From an uncultured bacterium (GTDB lineage Bacteria > Planctomycetota > Phycisphaerae > Phycisphaerales > UBA1924), in the NCBI GenBank assembly GCA_903834785.1, contig CAILKP010000093.1, positions 179,676 to 243,675 of the forward strand: a DNA stretch of 64,000 nucleotides, read 5' to 3'. The position numbers were made by a program, and so were the translations under genes. Shown here piece after piece: positions 1 through 9,098 of the stretch; position 1 is the first letter of the stretch; each line of letters starts with the position of its first letter. The notes beneath the pieces are model-generated. The model saw only the letters and a list, made by a program, of their open reading frames with translations. It did not search any database and was not told where the DNA came from.

Positions 1-966
1 GCGGTCGCGGCGGGGATGCTGGCGTGGGCGAGTTACGAGAAGGCACCGCTGTGGGTGATCTACGCCCTGCTGGTGGTCACGGGATGTGCCCGCAGCTTCA
101 ACGGCCCGACGAGGAGTTCGCTGCTGCCCCAGCTCGTCGACCCCCCGGTGTTCTCGAACGCTGTGACGTGGAACAGCGGCATCTTTCAGTTCTCGGCGGT
201 AACAGGCCCGCTTCTGGCCGGCGCGCTGATGGCCCGATGGGAGGTTGCCTGGCCGGTGTACCTGCTGTCGAGCGGGCTGTGCCTGGTGCTGGCCATCAAC
301 GCCTGGGGGCTACGGCCACGGCCACAGGAGCGCAGGGCGGAAGGACCGATGACGCTGGCATCGATAACGGCCGGGCTGTCGCACGTGATTCGTGAGAAGA
401 CGGTGCTGGCGACGATCACACTGGATCTGTTCGCGGTGCTTCTGGGCGGGGCCACGGCGCTGCTTCCGATCTACGCGAGCGAGATCCTGCATGTTGACGC
501 GTTCGGCTACGGTGTCCTCAAGGCCGCCCCGTACGTCGGCGCGTTCCTGATGGCTGTGGCCATGGCGCACCTGCCGCCGCTGCGCCGGGCCGGCTGGGCC
601 CTGCTGATTGCTGTGGCGATCTACGGGCTGACGATCATCGGCTTTGGGCTCAGCACGATCGCCTGGGTTTCAGCGGTCCTGCTGGCCATCGGCGGTGCGG
701 CGGACAACGTCTCGGTGGTCATCCGCCACGTGCTGGTGCAGAGCCGCACGCCCGAGCACCTGCGTGGCCGGGTTTCGGCGGTCAACAGCGTGTTCATCGA
801 GTGCAGCAACGAACTTGGATCGTTTGAATCGGGGCTGGTTGCGCGGTACTTCGGTCCGGTGTTCTCATGCGTGTCCGGAGGCGTGGGCACGGTGCTGGTG
901 GTTGCGGCGGTCGGGTTCGCCTGGCCGGAGATCAGGCGGCTAAACAAGCTTGAAGAGCCGAAGTGA
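1..966 (+). CDS. MFS transporter (5'-truncated by window edge)
   Basis: The frame is open to the first base (codons before the internal ATG at 16 read A-V-A-A-G), so the N-terminus lies outside the window. About 320 residues remain, with some seven or eight hydrophobic segments. The segment RGRVSAVNSVFIECSNELG near the C-terminus and the early RSSLLPQLV resemble the MFS_3/EntS-like branch of the major facilitator superfamily, inner-membrane exporters driven by proton exchange. The substrate cannot be read from the sequence. It ends in a short charged tail (RRLNKLEEPK). The next gene is convergent, ending 38 bp away, so this is the last gene of its transcript. Confidence 0.85.
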   Translation, partial: AVAAGMLAWASYEKAPLWVIYALLVVTGCARSFNGPTRSSLLPQLVDPPVFSNAVTWNSGIFQFSAVTGPLLAGALMARWEVAWPVYLLSSGLCLVLAINAWGLRPRPQERRAEGPMTLASITAGLSHVIREKTVLATITLDLFAVLLGGATALLPIYASEILHVDAFGYGVLKAAPYVGAFLMAVAMAHLPPLRRAGWALLIAVAIYGLTIIGFGLSTIAWVSAVLLAIGGAADNVSVVIRHVLVQSRTPEHLRGRVSAVNSVFIECSNELGSFESGLVARYFGPVFSCVSGGVGTVLVVAAVGFAWPEIRRLNKLEEPK

Positions 967-1003
967 CGTTCGAAACGATCCGGGCGACCCGAGCCGCTGC
1001 GAG

Positions 1004-3364
1004 TTACATCAACCCGCCGTCGCGGTCGCCATCAGGATCAAACTCGCTGCCACCGTCATCGTCGGGACTGGTCGGGGCGTTCTCGGCATCGGCCAGGAAC
1101 CGCTCGACTGCGAGCCGATCGGGGTGATAGCGGGGGCCGAGACGTTCGAGTCGCTTGGAGATCTGCTTCCAGAGGCGGATGGCTCCGTCGGTGTCGCCGG
1201 AGGACTGGTCGATGAAGGCCTGCTGATGGGTGACGGCCAGGCGGAGCATCTCGGGTGACTCGCCTTCGGCCATGGTGACCTGACGGTCACTGAGCAGGTC
1301 GAGGGCGGTGATGACGGCATCCTGTGCCTGCGACTGCATGCCGCGGCGGACGAGGAAACCCACAAACTGGCCAACCGCTGCCGACACAAGTGGCCCCGGG
1401 ACAGGCTTCAGGGCCAGGAGCTGGTCAAAGCCGGCAAGGAAGTCAGCCTGGGCTTGTTCGGTATCCCCGGTCGCTGCCACGAACGCGGCGCGGACGCAGC
1501 GGTACTCGAGCTTCTCACCTTCGGTTGACTCCGGTGATGATGCGTGGGCGGCCAGTGCGTCATCGAAGGTTGCAAGGGCCTGTTCGGTGAGTTCGAGCTC
1601 GAGCAGTGCTCCGGCAAGCGGTCGCAAGAAGACCTCGCGGCTGATTGCCATCTCACCAGTGAGCCCTTCGCTCAGGGAAAGGCCGCGTTCGAGCATGGCC
1701 TTGCCATCGGCGGCCTGGCTGTCGGCCAGCAAGCTGCGGCCCATGTGCAGGCATGCGATAGCGGCCGATGCTCGAGAGGACTCGCTTGCCGACTCGGCCT
1801 TGATCAGGGCCTTCCAGATCTCCCTCGCCTCATCGTCGCGGTCGAGCCGGTAGAGCACCAGGGAGCGGAGCAGGTCCCAGCGGCCTGCGGCTGCTTCGTC
1901 GTGCTCCGCACCGTCGCGCAGCTGGCGGGCCAGGCGAGACATGATGGCGATCGCTGCCTTCGGCTTGCCGATGCGGCTGCTGATTCCGGCGAGTGCCTCA
2001 TCGCAGACGGCGATGTTGCGAGGCCGGTTCCCCGCGCGGCGGGCGATCTCGCGGGCGATGGCCAGCGGGCGAACCGCCTCCTGATCGCGGCCGAGCTCGG
2101 CCAGCGAGTTGGCCCAGCGAAACAGAATCGGTCCGGCGTAGGGGCTGGGCACAAGCAGACGCGCGTTCTCGACCGAGCCAAGTTCGCGTTCAAGGAACTT
2201 CACGCAGCGCTCCGCACCGCCGAGCCACTCCGCCCCCTCGGTGCAGCCGTAGAGCAGTTGTGCTGCGGCGATACCGAGCATTCCGGCTGGGGAATCCGCT
2301 TCTGCGTCGTCGGAGACGGGCGGGGTGGGTTTCGGGTTGGCCGCGGCTTCGGAATCGGCACGCTGCTTTCGGAGCGCGTATTCCACCATGACGCTTTGCG
2401 AGGCCAGCAGGAGCGGTTCGATCGCGTCGGGCTGTGCGGTCGCGGCATCGAGCTCGCGGTTGCTGAGCCGGGAGGAGCACTGGGCGACGGCGTCGCCGAT
2501 GGCCGCTTCAATATGGCGGAACCACTCCGGGAGCAGGACTGGCTCTGTGAGGTTGAGCCATGGGTTCAGACGGACCAGACTCCGAGGCGATCCTGGAGCA
2601 AACAGATCTTCCACCGCCTGTGTGATGCGATCCGCAGGGACATCGGCTATGGGCGGCCCCGCATCGGCAGGGACAAGCAAGCCGAGCCGCAGCAGCGAGT
2701 GAATGACCTGCTGCGGCGTGCGGCCCGAGGACAGCAGCCAGTCGCTGGTTCCCTGGATCGAGTTGAGCACCTCTGCCAGCCAGGCAACGTGGGCAACGCG
2801 GCCAGGAATGACCGCTACGGCCACAAAGCAGACACTCTCGGCGATGTTCAACCGGCGATCGAGTTCATTGGCGAGAATGCGTTTGATGGGCGGCTCGAAG
2901 GTTGGCCGATTCGAGGCAACGAAGGTCCCCAGCCCAAATGCGTGCAGCAGCCCGTGGCGCAGTGGGGCTGGCGATGGCCCTCGCTGCGGCTTGCCGAAGA
3001 TGTGGGGACCGGGTACCACCGGCCGGTAGAGATCCAGAGCTGCCATAAGGTTGCTGCACGAACCGAAGGCATCCTGGCCAACGAGCGCCCGGATCAGACT
3101 CAACGTCGGGACGCTTCGCTCGGCCGCGGCGGTCAGCCGCCAGGAGGCCATCCACTCCTTCCAGCCCTTGCGTGCAGAGACGCGGCGAAGCTCGGCAGCC
3201 CACTGCCGCGGGTGAGACCAGCCTGGGGCAATCGGAAAGGCGCGGGGTGGATCGCCAGTCAGAGCCCGGTGCAATGGGACAGCCAGCGCGGGATCGATCC
3301 CACCGTCACCCTCGGCCTTGCCTTGTTCCTGCTGTGTCTCCACGGTGCTCTTGCCCTGCATCAT
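1004..3364 (-). CDS. TPR-like helical repeat protein, function unknown
   Basis: This 786-residue protein starts at two consecutive ATG codons (3364 and 3361). No signal peptide or membrane segment is visible. From roughly residue 370 to 740 it is rich in alternating Ala/Leu helices with TPR-like spacing (for example WANSLAELGRDQEAVRPLAI and ACLHMGRSLLADSQAADG). The N-terminal 330 residues match nothing I recognise and may be an effector domain. The C-terminal tail is acidic (PTSPDDDGGSEFDPDGDRD). It is the last gene of a minus-strand run, 114 bp after PPK2. A scaffold or protein-interaction role is inferred only from the repeats. Confidence 0.75.
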   Translation of the reverse strand: MMQGKSTVETQQEQGKAEGDGGIDPALAVPLHRALTGDPPRAFPIAPGWSHPRQWAAELRRVSARKGWKEWMASWRLTAAAERSVPTLSLIRALVGQDAFGSCSNLMAALDLYRPVVPGPHIFGKPQRGPSPAPLRHGLLHAFGLGTFVASNRPTFEPPIKRILANELDRRLNIAESVCFVAVAVIPGRVAHVAWLAEVLNSIQGTSDWLLSSGRTPQQVIHSLLRLGLLVPADAGPPIADVPADRITQAVEDLFAPGSPRSLVRLNPWLNLTEPVLLPEWFRHIEAAIGDAVAQCSSRLSNRELDAATAQPDAIEPLLLASQSVMVEYALRKQRADSEAAANPKPTPPVSDDAEADSPAGMLGIAAAQLLYGCTEGAEWLGGAERCVKFLERELGSVENARLLVPSPYAGPILFRWANSLAELGRDQEAVRPLAIAREIARRAGNRPRNIAVCDEALAGISSRIGKPKAAIAIMSRLARQLRDGAEHDEAAAGRWDLLRSLVLYRLDRDDEAREIWKALIKAESASESSRASAAIACLHMGRSLLADSQAADGKAMLERGLSLSEGLTGEMAISREVFLRPLAGALLELELTEQALATFDDALAAHASSPESTEGEKLEYRCVRAAFVAATGDTEQAQADFLAGFDQLLALKPVPGPLVSAAVGQFVGFLVRRGMQSQAQDAVITALDLLSDRQVTMAEGESPEMLRLAVTHQQAFIDQSSGDTDGAIRLWKQISKRLERLGPRYHPDRLAVERFLADAENAPTSPDDDGGSEFDPDGDRDGGLM

Positions 3365-3478
3365 CAGACGCGTGTTCCCAACCGCTGAGTATACCCGAAG
3401 TTACGGTTTGCGGTGTGAAGGGGCCGCTCGGGCTGGTTCCCGGTGAACAGCCTGGTAACGGACCGCGTTGTCAGGAGA

Positions 3479-4387
3479 TCACCGGGGCTGCCTGGTCAGC
3501 GCCGCCTTGGCGTCGGCCAACCCGGCAAGCTGCTCGCGGCTGGGCTTCGGCCACTGGAGGTCCAGTTTCTCGATGCTGGAGCGGAGGATGTCAGCCACGG
3601 CAGCCCGGGCGACGAACTTGTGATCCGCCGGGATCACGTACCACGGAGCCCATTTCGTGCTGGTGGCGGTGATGGCCTGCTCGTAGGCGTCCATGTAGTC
3701 GTCCCAGTACTGACGCTCCGTGACGTCGGACGCCGAGAACTTCCAGTTTTTCTCCGGATTGTCGATGCGTTCGAGGAAGCGTCGCTTCTGCTCGCCCTTG
3801 CTGATATGCAGGAAGAACTTGAGAATCAGTGTCCCGCTGCGGGCCAGGTGCTGTTCGAAGTTGTTGATGTCTTCGTAGCGGTGGTTCCAGAACTCGCGGT
3901 CGATCTTTCTGCCCGGCAGCGGTGCCTTCTGCAGCAGCTCTGGATGCACCCTGGTGATCAGCACGTCCTCGTAATGCGACCTGTTGAAGACCATGATCTG
4001 TCCACGGCTGGGCACATTCTTCCAGATACGCCAGAGGAAGTTGTGGTCAAGCTCTTCTGTCGAGGGTTGCTTGAAGCTTGTGACAGAACAGCCTTGTGGA
4101 TTCATGCCACTCATGACGTGCTTGACAACACCATCCTTACCCGCGGCATCCATGGCCTGGAGGATCACCAGTACGCTGTGCGCATCGGCCGCCCAGAGTT
4201 TGCTCTGCGCCTCGGCAAGCCGGGCCTGATTCTCGCGCAGGATTGCTTCGGCCTTGGCTTTGAGGATCTCCCGGCCAAGCCGCCTGTACGCGCCGCTGCC
4301 GCACCAGGCGGGATCAAAGTTCTTCAGCCGGACTCGCGTGCCGGGCTTGACGATGAACTTCTCGACAGCTGCTTGATCTACTGGCAT
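3479..4387 (-). CDS. ppk2: Polyphosphate kinase 2 family (polyP:nucleotide phosphotransferase)
   Basis: This 302-residue, single-domain PPK2 protein transfers phosphate between polyphosphate and nucleotides in the cytoplasm. The Walker A-like loop is MDAAGKDG at residues 79-86, followed by the family motif MSGMNPQGC. The Walker B-like segment FNRSHYEDVLITRVHP covers about 134-149. The N-terminal lead DPAWCGSGAYRRLG is usual for one-domain class I/III members of about 270-300 residues. Sequence alone does not settle whether it prefers NDP or NMP. It lies 48 bp downstream of the topoisomerase VI A gene on the same strand and may share its transcript. Confidence 0.92.
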   Translation of the reverse strand: MPVDQAAVEKFIVKPGTRVRLKNFDPAWCGSGAYRRLGREILKAKAEAILRENQARLAEAQSKLWAADAHSVLVILQAMDAAGKDGVVKHVMSGMNPQGCSVTSFKQPSTEELDHNFLWRIWKNVPSRGQIMVFNRSHYEDVLITRVHPELLQKAPLPGRKIDREFWNHRYEDINNFEQHLARSGTLILKFFLHISKGEQKRRFLERIDNPEKNWKFSASDVTERQYWDDYMDAYEQAITATSTKWAPWYVIPADHKFVARAAVADILRSSIEKLDLQWPKPSREQLAGLADAKAALTRQPR

Positions 4388-4435
4388 GCGGGGAGGGTAA
4401 GCTGACGGGACCGCACCGGGTGGCTGGCCGGCGGC

Positions 4436-5602
4436 TTACTCCAGCCAGTCCTTGTCCTTAAGCCGCTGGGGCACGTATTCCTCGGTCACGTACGAAATGT
4501 CCTTGGTGATCAGCGATTCGACTTCCATCTTAAAGCCGTTGTCCAGAAGGCCCTGGATCTCGCGCTGCCAGCCACGGTCGCCCATGAACCATGGGTAGTT
4601 CATAATCTCCTTGGCCCGCTTGATGTCGTTGTCATTGAGGTCGATCTTGACATCGTCGGAGAGTTCACAGGCGCGGTAGTCCTTGCTGCGCACGCCAAGG
4701 AACTTGGCCTCGGGGATCGCAAGGCGCTCGCTCTCGAAGGCAAGCGAGATGGAGCCCTGCTTGATCACGCTGTAGATGTAGTGCCCCCAGGGGTCGCAGT
4801 CCAGAAGGCAGTAGATCGGCAGGCCGAGTTCCTCGTTGAGCCGGCGAAGGAGACGCCGGACGCCGCGGGTGGGTTGACCGCTGCCTTCGGTCAGGATGCA
4901 GTTGTGCTTCTCCCAGAAGCGGTCCTCGTTAAACCGGCCCCAGACGGTGTCTTTCTCAACGTGCAGGACGAACTTGGCGTCGCACTTCTTGAACTGGATG
5001 ACGTCGGGCTCGCAGATGCTGGGGATGGCATAGCCGCCGGAACCCATCCGGCGGCAGTCGATCTCGTCGCCGGAGTCGACAATGGTGATGTTGCCCACCA
5101 TCGTGCCACGTTTTTTGGCGTAGATGTGCAGTTCTTCGCGGAGAGCCGCCATGGCGACCTCGAGGTCCTCAAGGATGCCGTCGGACTCGTCCTGATCGGC
5201 GAAGGTCTTCTCGCCCTTTGTGCCCGCCACGGTGTGCAGGCCCTTATAGAACATACCGCGGAGGCTCAACGTCTTCTCCGCCTCAATGAGGGATTTGATG
5301 GAGGAGGAGTGCAGGCAGGTCTGCATGAACTGCTTGGCCTGGTTCAAGTTGAACAGCTGCCGTTCGCTCGTTGCGTCGCCCATCTCCAGAATCCGACGCT
5401 TCTTGTTCCAGATTGTATTGGAGCGTGAACGGGTGGGGATTTCCAGCTTCGGCTCGGCACCCTTGAGCGCACGTGTGGTCACCTCATCGGCGAATGTGAC
5501 AACGCGGCCGAGCGTCTTGGCGTCACGCTCCTTGATGCGAGCGGAGATCTTGGCGTCGACGGTGCGGCTGCTGGTCTTGGCGGTGTCGGTCTTCTTGGCC
5601 AT
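4436..5602 (-). CDS. top6A: DNA topoisomerase VI subunit A (Spo11/Top6A family)
   Basis: This is the DNA-cleaving subunit of a type IIB topoisomerase. I place the start at ATG 5602 (MAKKTDTAKT), because the 30 residues upstream in the open frame look non-coding; that gives 388 residues. The 5Y-CAP region carries LSLRGMFYKG, with Tyr119 in the place of the catalytic tyrosine of Spo11/Top6A. The Toprim domain has Glu216 (FVLHVEKD) and the DxD pair Asp268/Asp270 in LLDCDPWGHYIYSVIKQGS, a near-textbook Top6A signature. All catalytic residues appear present. No GHKL-type B subunit lies beside it; the neighbours are a secreted protease and PPK2. Topo VI is mainly archaeal and plant and is sporadic in bacteria. 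Confidence 0.93.
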   Translation of the reverse strand: MAKKTDTAKTSSRTVDAKISARIKERDAKTLGRVVTFADEVTTRALKGAEPKLEIPTRSRSNTIWNKKRRILEMGDATSERQLFNLNQAKQFMQTCLHSSSIKSLIEAEKTLSLRGMFYKGLHTVAGTKGEKTFADQDESDGILEDLEVAMAALREELHIYAKKRGTMVGNITIVDSGDEIDCRRMGSGGYAIPSICEPDVIQFKKCDAKFVLHVEKDTVWGRFNEDRFWEKHNCILTEGSGQPTRGVRRLLRRLNEELGLPIYCLLDCDPWGHYIYSVIKQGSISLAFESERLAIPEAKFLGVRSKDYRACELSDDVKIDLNDNDIKRAKEIMNYPWFMGDRGWQREIQGLLDNGFKMEVESLITKDISYVTEEYVPQRLKDKDWLE

Positions 5603-5777
5603 GAGCGCGGCATTCCTTTGCCAGTGGGGGGCGGTCTTTCCTTGCCAGGCTGCGATGGTGCAGCCGAGAAAAGTTAGGCCGGTTCCGGCCACGAGGTGGG
5701 TGGGGATCGGTCGGAGGAGCGGCCCGTTTGGCCGGAATCAGGCTGGCGGGGTGTGGTGTGGGCAGGTGCCGCCGAAC

Positions 5778-7952
5778 TCAATACCCGGCAGCGAAGGCGT
5801 TGATAAACGCGATGAAATCGGTGCCGTCGACGGTCCCGTCTGGGTCCAGACCGTCGCCGCCGCCAGCGATGTCCGCCGCCGCCTCGCCGATCGCAAAGGC
5901 GTTGATGAAGGCCAGGAAGTCCTCACCATCGATGGTTCCGTCCGGCACCGGGATGCCGCCGGCACCGGCGATATCCGCCACGAGCACGCGGCGGCAGAAC
6001 CACCGAGATGAGGCGACCGTGGCGGTGCCATCGGGGGAGCCCACGGCCACCCGCAGCCCCCAGGGGCCGTCGGATTGGAACTGCTCGACTCGAAGGGGGT
6101 GCAGCCCGGCACGTAGCCTGGCGGTCACGGTTGCCGGGGCGAAGCCGACTGAAGCGGCCGAGACCGCTGTTTCCCCCTGGCCGACCGTCAGGGCTGCCCC
6201 GTCATCGCCCTGGAGAACAATCGTGTACAGCCCGGTCGTGGGAGCCTTGAGGAAACCGTCGTACACCGCCGCGAAGTTGTTCGCTACGGGCAACGGGCCG
6301 GGTGGAGCCTCGGAGCCGGCGATGTCGAGTACGGCGGCGACCTCGCGAATGGCCTCGAGAGCAGTCACGTCGGGCATGCTCGCGGGTGAGTCGGCAAGTT
6401 GGTAGTACGCGGCATCCAAACCGGTGGCGACCTTGGGAACCGCCAATGGCAGGGTGTACTGGCCGGCATCGTCGACCTTGAGCACAACCGAACCGGGTAC
6501 GCCGCCGGAGAGCTGGCCGGGCACCCGCACGGCATACTGCAGGGTGACTTCGCCGAGCGGCGCATCTGGCCGGATCTGGACACCGATGGCATCCAGTCCG
6601 GTCCCAGGATCCTGCACGACCGTGGCGGTGCCGATCTGAGATGGAAGGGAATCGCCGAGACTGACTCGAAGGGGGCGGCCAAGGGGGTCGCCGTCGTTGG
6701 CCAACACCGGTACAAGGGTCCACTCGCCGGTGAGTGCCAGTGTCCGATCCGGCAGAACAACCGGAGTTGTGCGGCCCGCCGCGGCGGCGACAGCGGCGAA
6801 TGCATCAACCCTGCCGCTGCCGAAGAGGTCGTCTGGGCCGGCGACGCCGAGATCGGCAGCGGTGCTCCGAAGGATGGCGTCGATCTGCTGGCCGGTCAGT
6901 GATGTGTTGGCCGACTTGATCAGCCCTGCAACGGCTGCGGCGATGGGCGCGGAGAAGCTCGTGCCGCTGACGGCGGTGTAATCGCCGCCGCGGGAGGTGG
7001 TCAGGATTGAGACTCCGGGCGCGACCAGATCAATGGCGGGCCCCCGTGCGGAGAAGCCGGCGAGGGTGTCAGAAGCGTCGGTCGCGCCGACGATGATCAC
7101 GTTCGGCCAGTTGAACTCCTGCCCGAGCGTGGCCGCGTTGTTGCCTGCCGCCCAGAAGAGCAGTGACCCGGCACTTGTGATGTACTGGCCGGTGGTTTCC
7201 ACGGCTGGGTTCGTGAGTCCGGAGTACGAGACGCTGACTGCGAGTGCGCCGGCATCCGCTGCCGCCCGTGCTCCGCGGAGGATGTCCGAGAGGAAGGCGC
7301 CGCCGGCGACGTTCTGGCTGACGCGAATCGGCAGCAGGCGGATGTTCCTACCGACCGAGGCGATTCCAAGGGCGTTGTCCGTCTCGGCGGAGATGACTCC
7401 AGAAACCTGGGTTCCGTGCCCGTTCATGTCGTCGATGATCGGATCCTGCAGGTCAGACTGCCACACGACTGTATCGACTGCGACGGCACCCAGCACCCTC
7501 CGGTCGAGCAAGTCCGGGTGCGTCAGGTCGATGCCGGTATCGATGACACTCACTAAGACCGAGGGAAGGCCGGTGGTCAACTCCCACGCCTGGGGGAGGT
7601 TCAGCCGCTGCAGATACCACTGGTCGCCAGTCAGGGGGTCCCCGGGGACGTCCTGCGGAATGCAGTATTCATCCGGCGTGATGTACGCGAACCGGCCGGC
7701 GGCACGCAGGCTGGCTGCCCAAGCGGGTGCCGCATCGGCGGTCACAGTCGGTGGGGGGGTCAGCAGCACTTCGCCTGTTGCAGGCTCTGTCCGTGTGGCA
7801 AACTGTGCGACGAGCACGCGGGCAGTATCGTCCAGCGGTTTGGCAATCCAACGTGAGCGGTTGCCGCCCGGCGCAGCGATATCTGCAGCGGTGGCATCGG
7901 CCACCATCAGCATCGCGGTAAGCAAGGGCAGTAACATGGCGGGTTCGGTCAT
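5778..7952 (-). CDS. Secreted subtilisin-like serine protease with PA14-like and GC-type dockerin domains
   Basis: This 724-residue S8 peptidase has a hydrophobic N-terminal signal (MLLPLLTAMLMVADATA). The triad is complete: Asp138 in SVIDTGIDLTHPD, His179 in DMNGHGTQVSG, Ser332 in SGTSFSAP, with oxyanion Asn271 in WAAGNN. A linker domain follows, then a PA14-like beta domain at about 520-655 (AVYDGFLKAPTTGLYTIVLQ, GDDGAALTVG). The C-terminus, about 670-724, holds two dockerin-type calcium-loop repeats (DGTIDGEDFLAFINAF and DGTVDGTDFIAFINAF). NCBI models call such tails GC-type dockerins, and they are common on secreted proteins of Phycisphaerales. It probably degrades protein outside the cell. 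ATG 7937 is an alternative start. Confidence 0.92.
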   Translation of the reverse strand: MTEPAMLLPLLTAMLMVADATAADIAAPGGNRSRWIAKPLDDTARVLVAQFATRTEPATGEVLLTPPPTVTADAAPAWAASLRAAGRFAYITPDEYCIPQDVPGDPLTGDQWYLQRLNLPQAWELTTGLPSVLVSVIDTGIDLTHPDLLDRRVLGAVAVDTVVWQSDLQDPIIDDMNGHGTQVSGVISAETDNALGIASVGRNIRLLPIRVSQNVAGGAFLSDILRGARAAADAGALAVSVSYSGLTNPAVETTGQYITSAGSLLFWAAGNNAATLGQEFNWPNVIIVGATDASDTLAGFSARGPAIDLVAPGVSILTTSRGGDYTAVSGTSFSAPIAAAVAGLIKSANTSLTGQQIDAILRSTAADLGVAGPDDLFGSGRVDAFAAVAAAAGRTTPVVLPDRTLALTGEWTLVPVLANDGDPLGRPLRVSLGDSLPSQIGTATVVQDPGTGLDAIGVQIRPDAPLGEVTLQYAVRVPGQLSGGVPGSVVLKVDDAGQYTLPLAVPKVATGLDAAYYQLADSPASMPDVTALEAIREVAAVLDIAGSEAPPGPLPVANNFAAVYDGFLKAPTTGLYTIVLQGDDGAALTVGQGETAVSAASVGFAPATVTARLRAGLHPLRVEQFQSDGPWGLRVAVGSPDGTATVASSRWFCRRVLVADIAGAGGIPVPDGTIDGEDFLAFINAFAIGEAAADIAGGGDGLDPDGTVDGTDFIAFINAFAAGY

Positions 7953-8120
7953 TGCGGCACAGGCATCTCGTCGGGTCGTTCAAAGTGTGCCACGCGGGTG
8001 CGGCGGGAACACAATCGCTGATAAAATTGCGGGTGAATCTGGGTGAGGTCTTCGGACCCGTCCTTCTATGCGGCTCTCGCGGGGTGTTGGTTCGGCGGCA
8101 CCCTTGCTTTCCGTCCGGGA

Positions 8121-9068
8121 TCAGCGGCGTGCCAGCCCCTGAAGGAATCTCAGGAACAGGTGTACCGCGACCCGTGCGGTGCGGCTCTGCTCATCGTGGA
8201 CGGGGTTCAGTTCCATGAGGTCAAAGCACGCGACCGAAGCGTCCATTCCGGCGGCCGTGGCGAAAGCCGCCATCTCACGGACCGATAACCCGTTTGGATT
8301 CAGTGCACTGACGCCCGGGGCGGCGGAGGCATCAAGGGCATCGAGGTCTAGCGAAACAAACTTCGGCCCGTTGCCGGCCTGAACGAGTGCCTTGAGCGGA
8401 GAGAGGTCCTGGGTGATGATGCCGCCGTGGGAGAGGAACCATGAGGCGTGGGCCACGGAGTTGACCAGCGGCTCGGCGCCGACGTTGACGAGGCACTCGA
8501 TGCCGCAGCGTTCGATCAGGGCCCGGAACGGCATGCCTGAGCCGTCGGTCTCGCGGACATCGAGGTGGGGGTCCACATAGATGCCGCGGCGGACGCCTGC
8601 GTGGGACACCGTGGCACGTACGAGCGGGAAGGTCAGGTCATGTCCGCCGCCGATGCCGACGGGGATGAGCCCGGCCTTGCAGGCTGCCGAGGCGAGGGCG
8701 GTAACGCGATCGTGCGTCTCTGCCAGGGTGGCACCGGGGACGATGTTGCCCAGATCTGCGACTGCCGGTAGTGACACGGGGCGGCCGGTGCCAAAGTCCA
8801 GAGTCTCCGCCAGTCCATAACGGCTCAGTGCAACGCGGAACGCGTCGGGCCCTTGGGAGGCGCCGGGCCGACCGTGGTTCAGCCTCACGCCGGTGTCGTC
8901 GGCCAGGCCGATGATGGCCACCCGACAGCCGGAGGTGAACTGCTCGAGGCCGCCCTGATCGGGGTGCCACTGGGGTACGACGCGGATGGTGGTCGCGAAT
9001 CGCCCTTCGGGGGCCACGGGATACGTCGCGGGAATGCGGATGCTCACGGGGGATCCTAGTTGCCGCAT
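8121..9068 (-). CDS. hutG: Ureohydrolase, formimidoylglutamase (HutG)-like
   Basis: This 315-residue arginase-fold hydrolase has the binuclear Mn site: His143 in GIGGGHD, Asp166/His168/Asp170 in VDPHLDVR, and Asp241/Asp243 in SLDLDALD. The second motif reads DPHLD where DAHxD is usual, but the ligands are kept. The text after it (RETDGSGMPFRALIE) resembles formimidoylglutamase, which makes glutamate and formamide in histidine degradation; agmatinase or another ureohydrolase remains possible. hutH lies far away at 47.4 kb. A GTG at 9047 preceded by AGGA is a good alternative start. The upstream glycosylasparaginase gene ends 30 bp before, so the two are probably co-transcribed. Confidence 0.82.
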   Translation of the reverse strand: MRQLGSPVSIRIPATYPVAPEGRFATTIRVVPQWHPDQGGLEQFTSGCRVAIIGLADDTGVRLNHGRPGASQGPDAFRVALSRYGLAETLDFGTGRPVSLPAVADLGNIVPGATLAETHDRVTALASAACKAGLIPVGIGGGHDLTFPLVRATVSHAGVRRGIYVDPHLDVRETDGSGMPFRALIERCGIECLVNVGAEPLVNSVAHASWFLSHGGIITQDLSPLKALVQAGNGPKFVSLDLDALDASAAPGVSALNPNGLSVREMAAFATAAGMDASVACFDLMELNPVHDEQSRTARVAVHLFLRFLQGLARR

Positions 9069-9098
9069 GCCGTGGGGAATCGAACTGGAGCCACGCGA

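Noticed and set aside
1544..3388. Long plus-strand open frame of 614 codons
   Set aside because: It is antisense to the TPR-like gene, Arg/Gly/Gln-rich without motifs, and explained by high GC; the minus-strand frame has a sound start and repeat structure.
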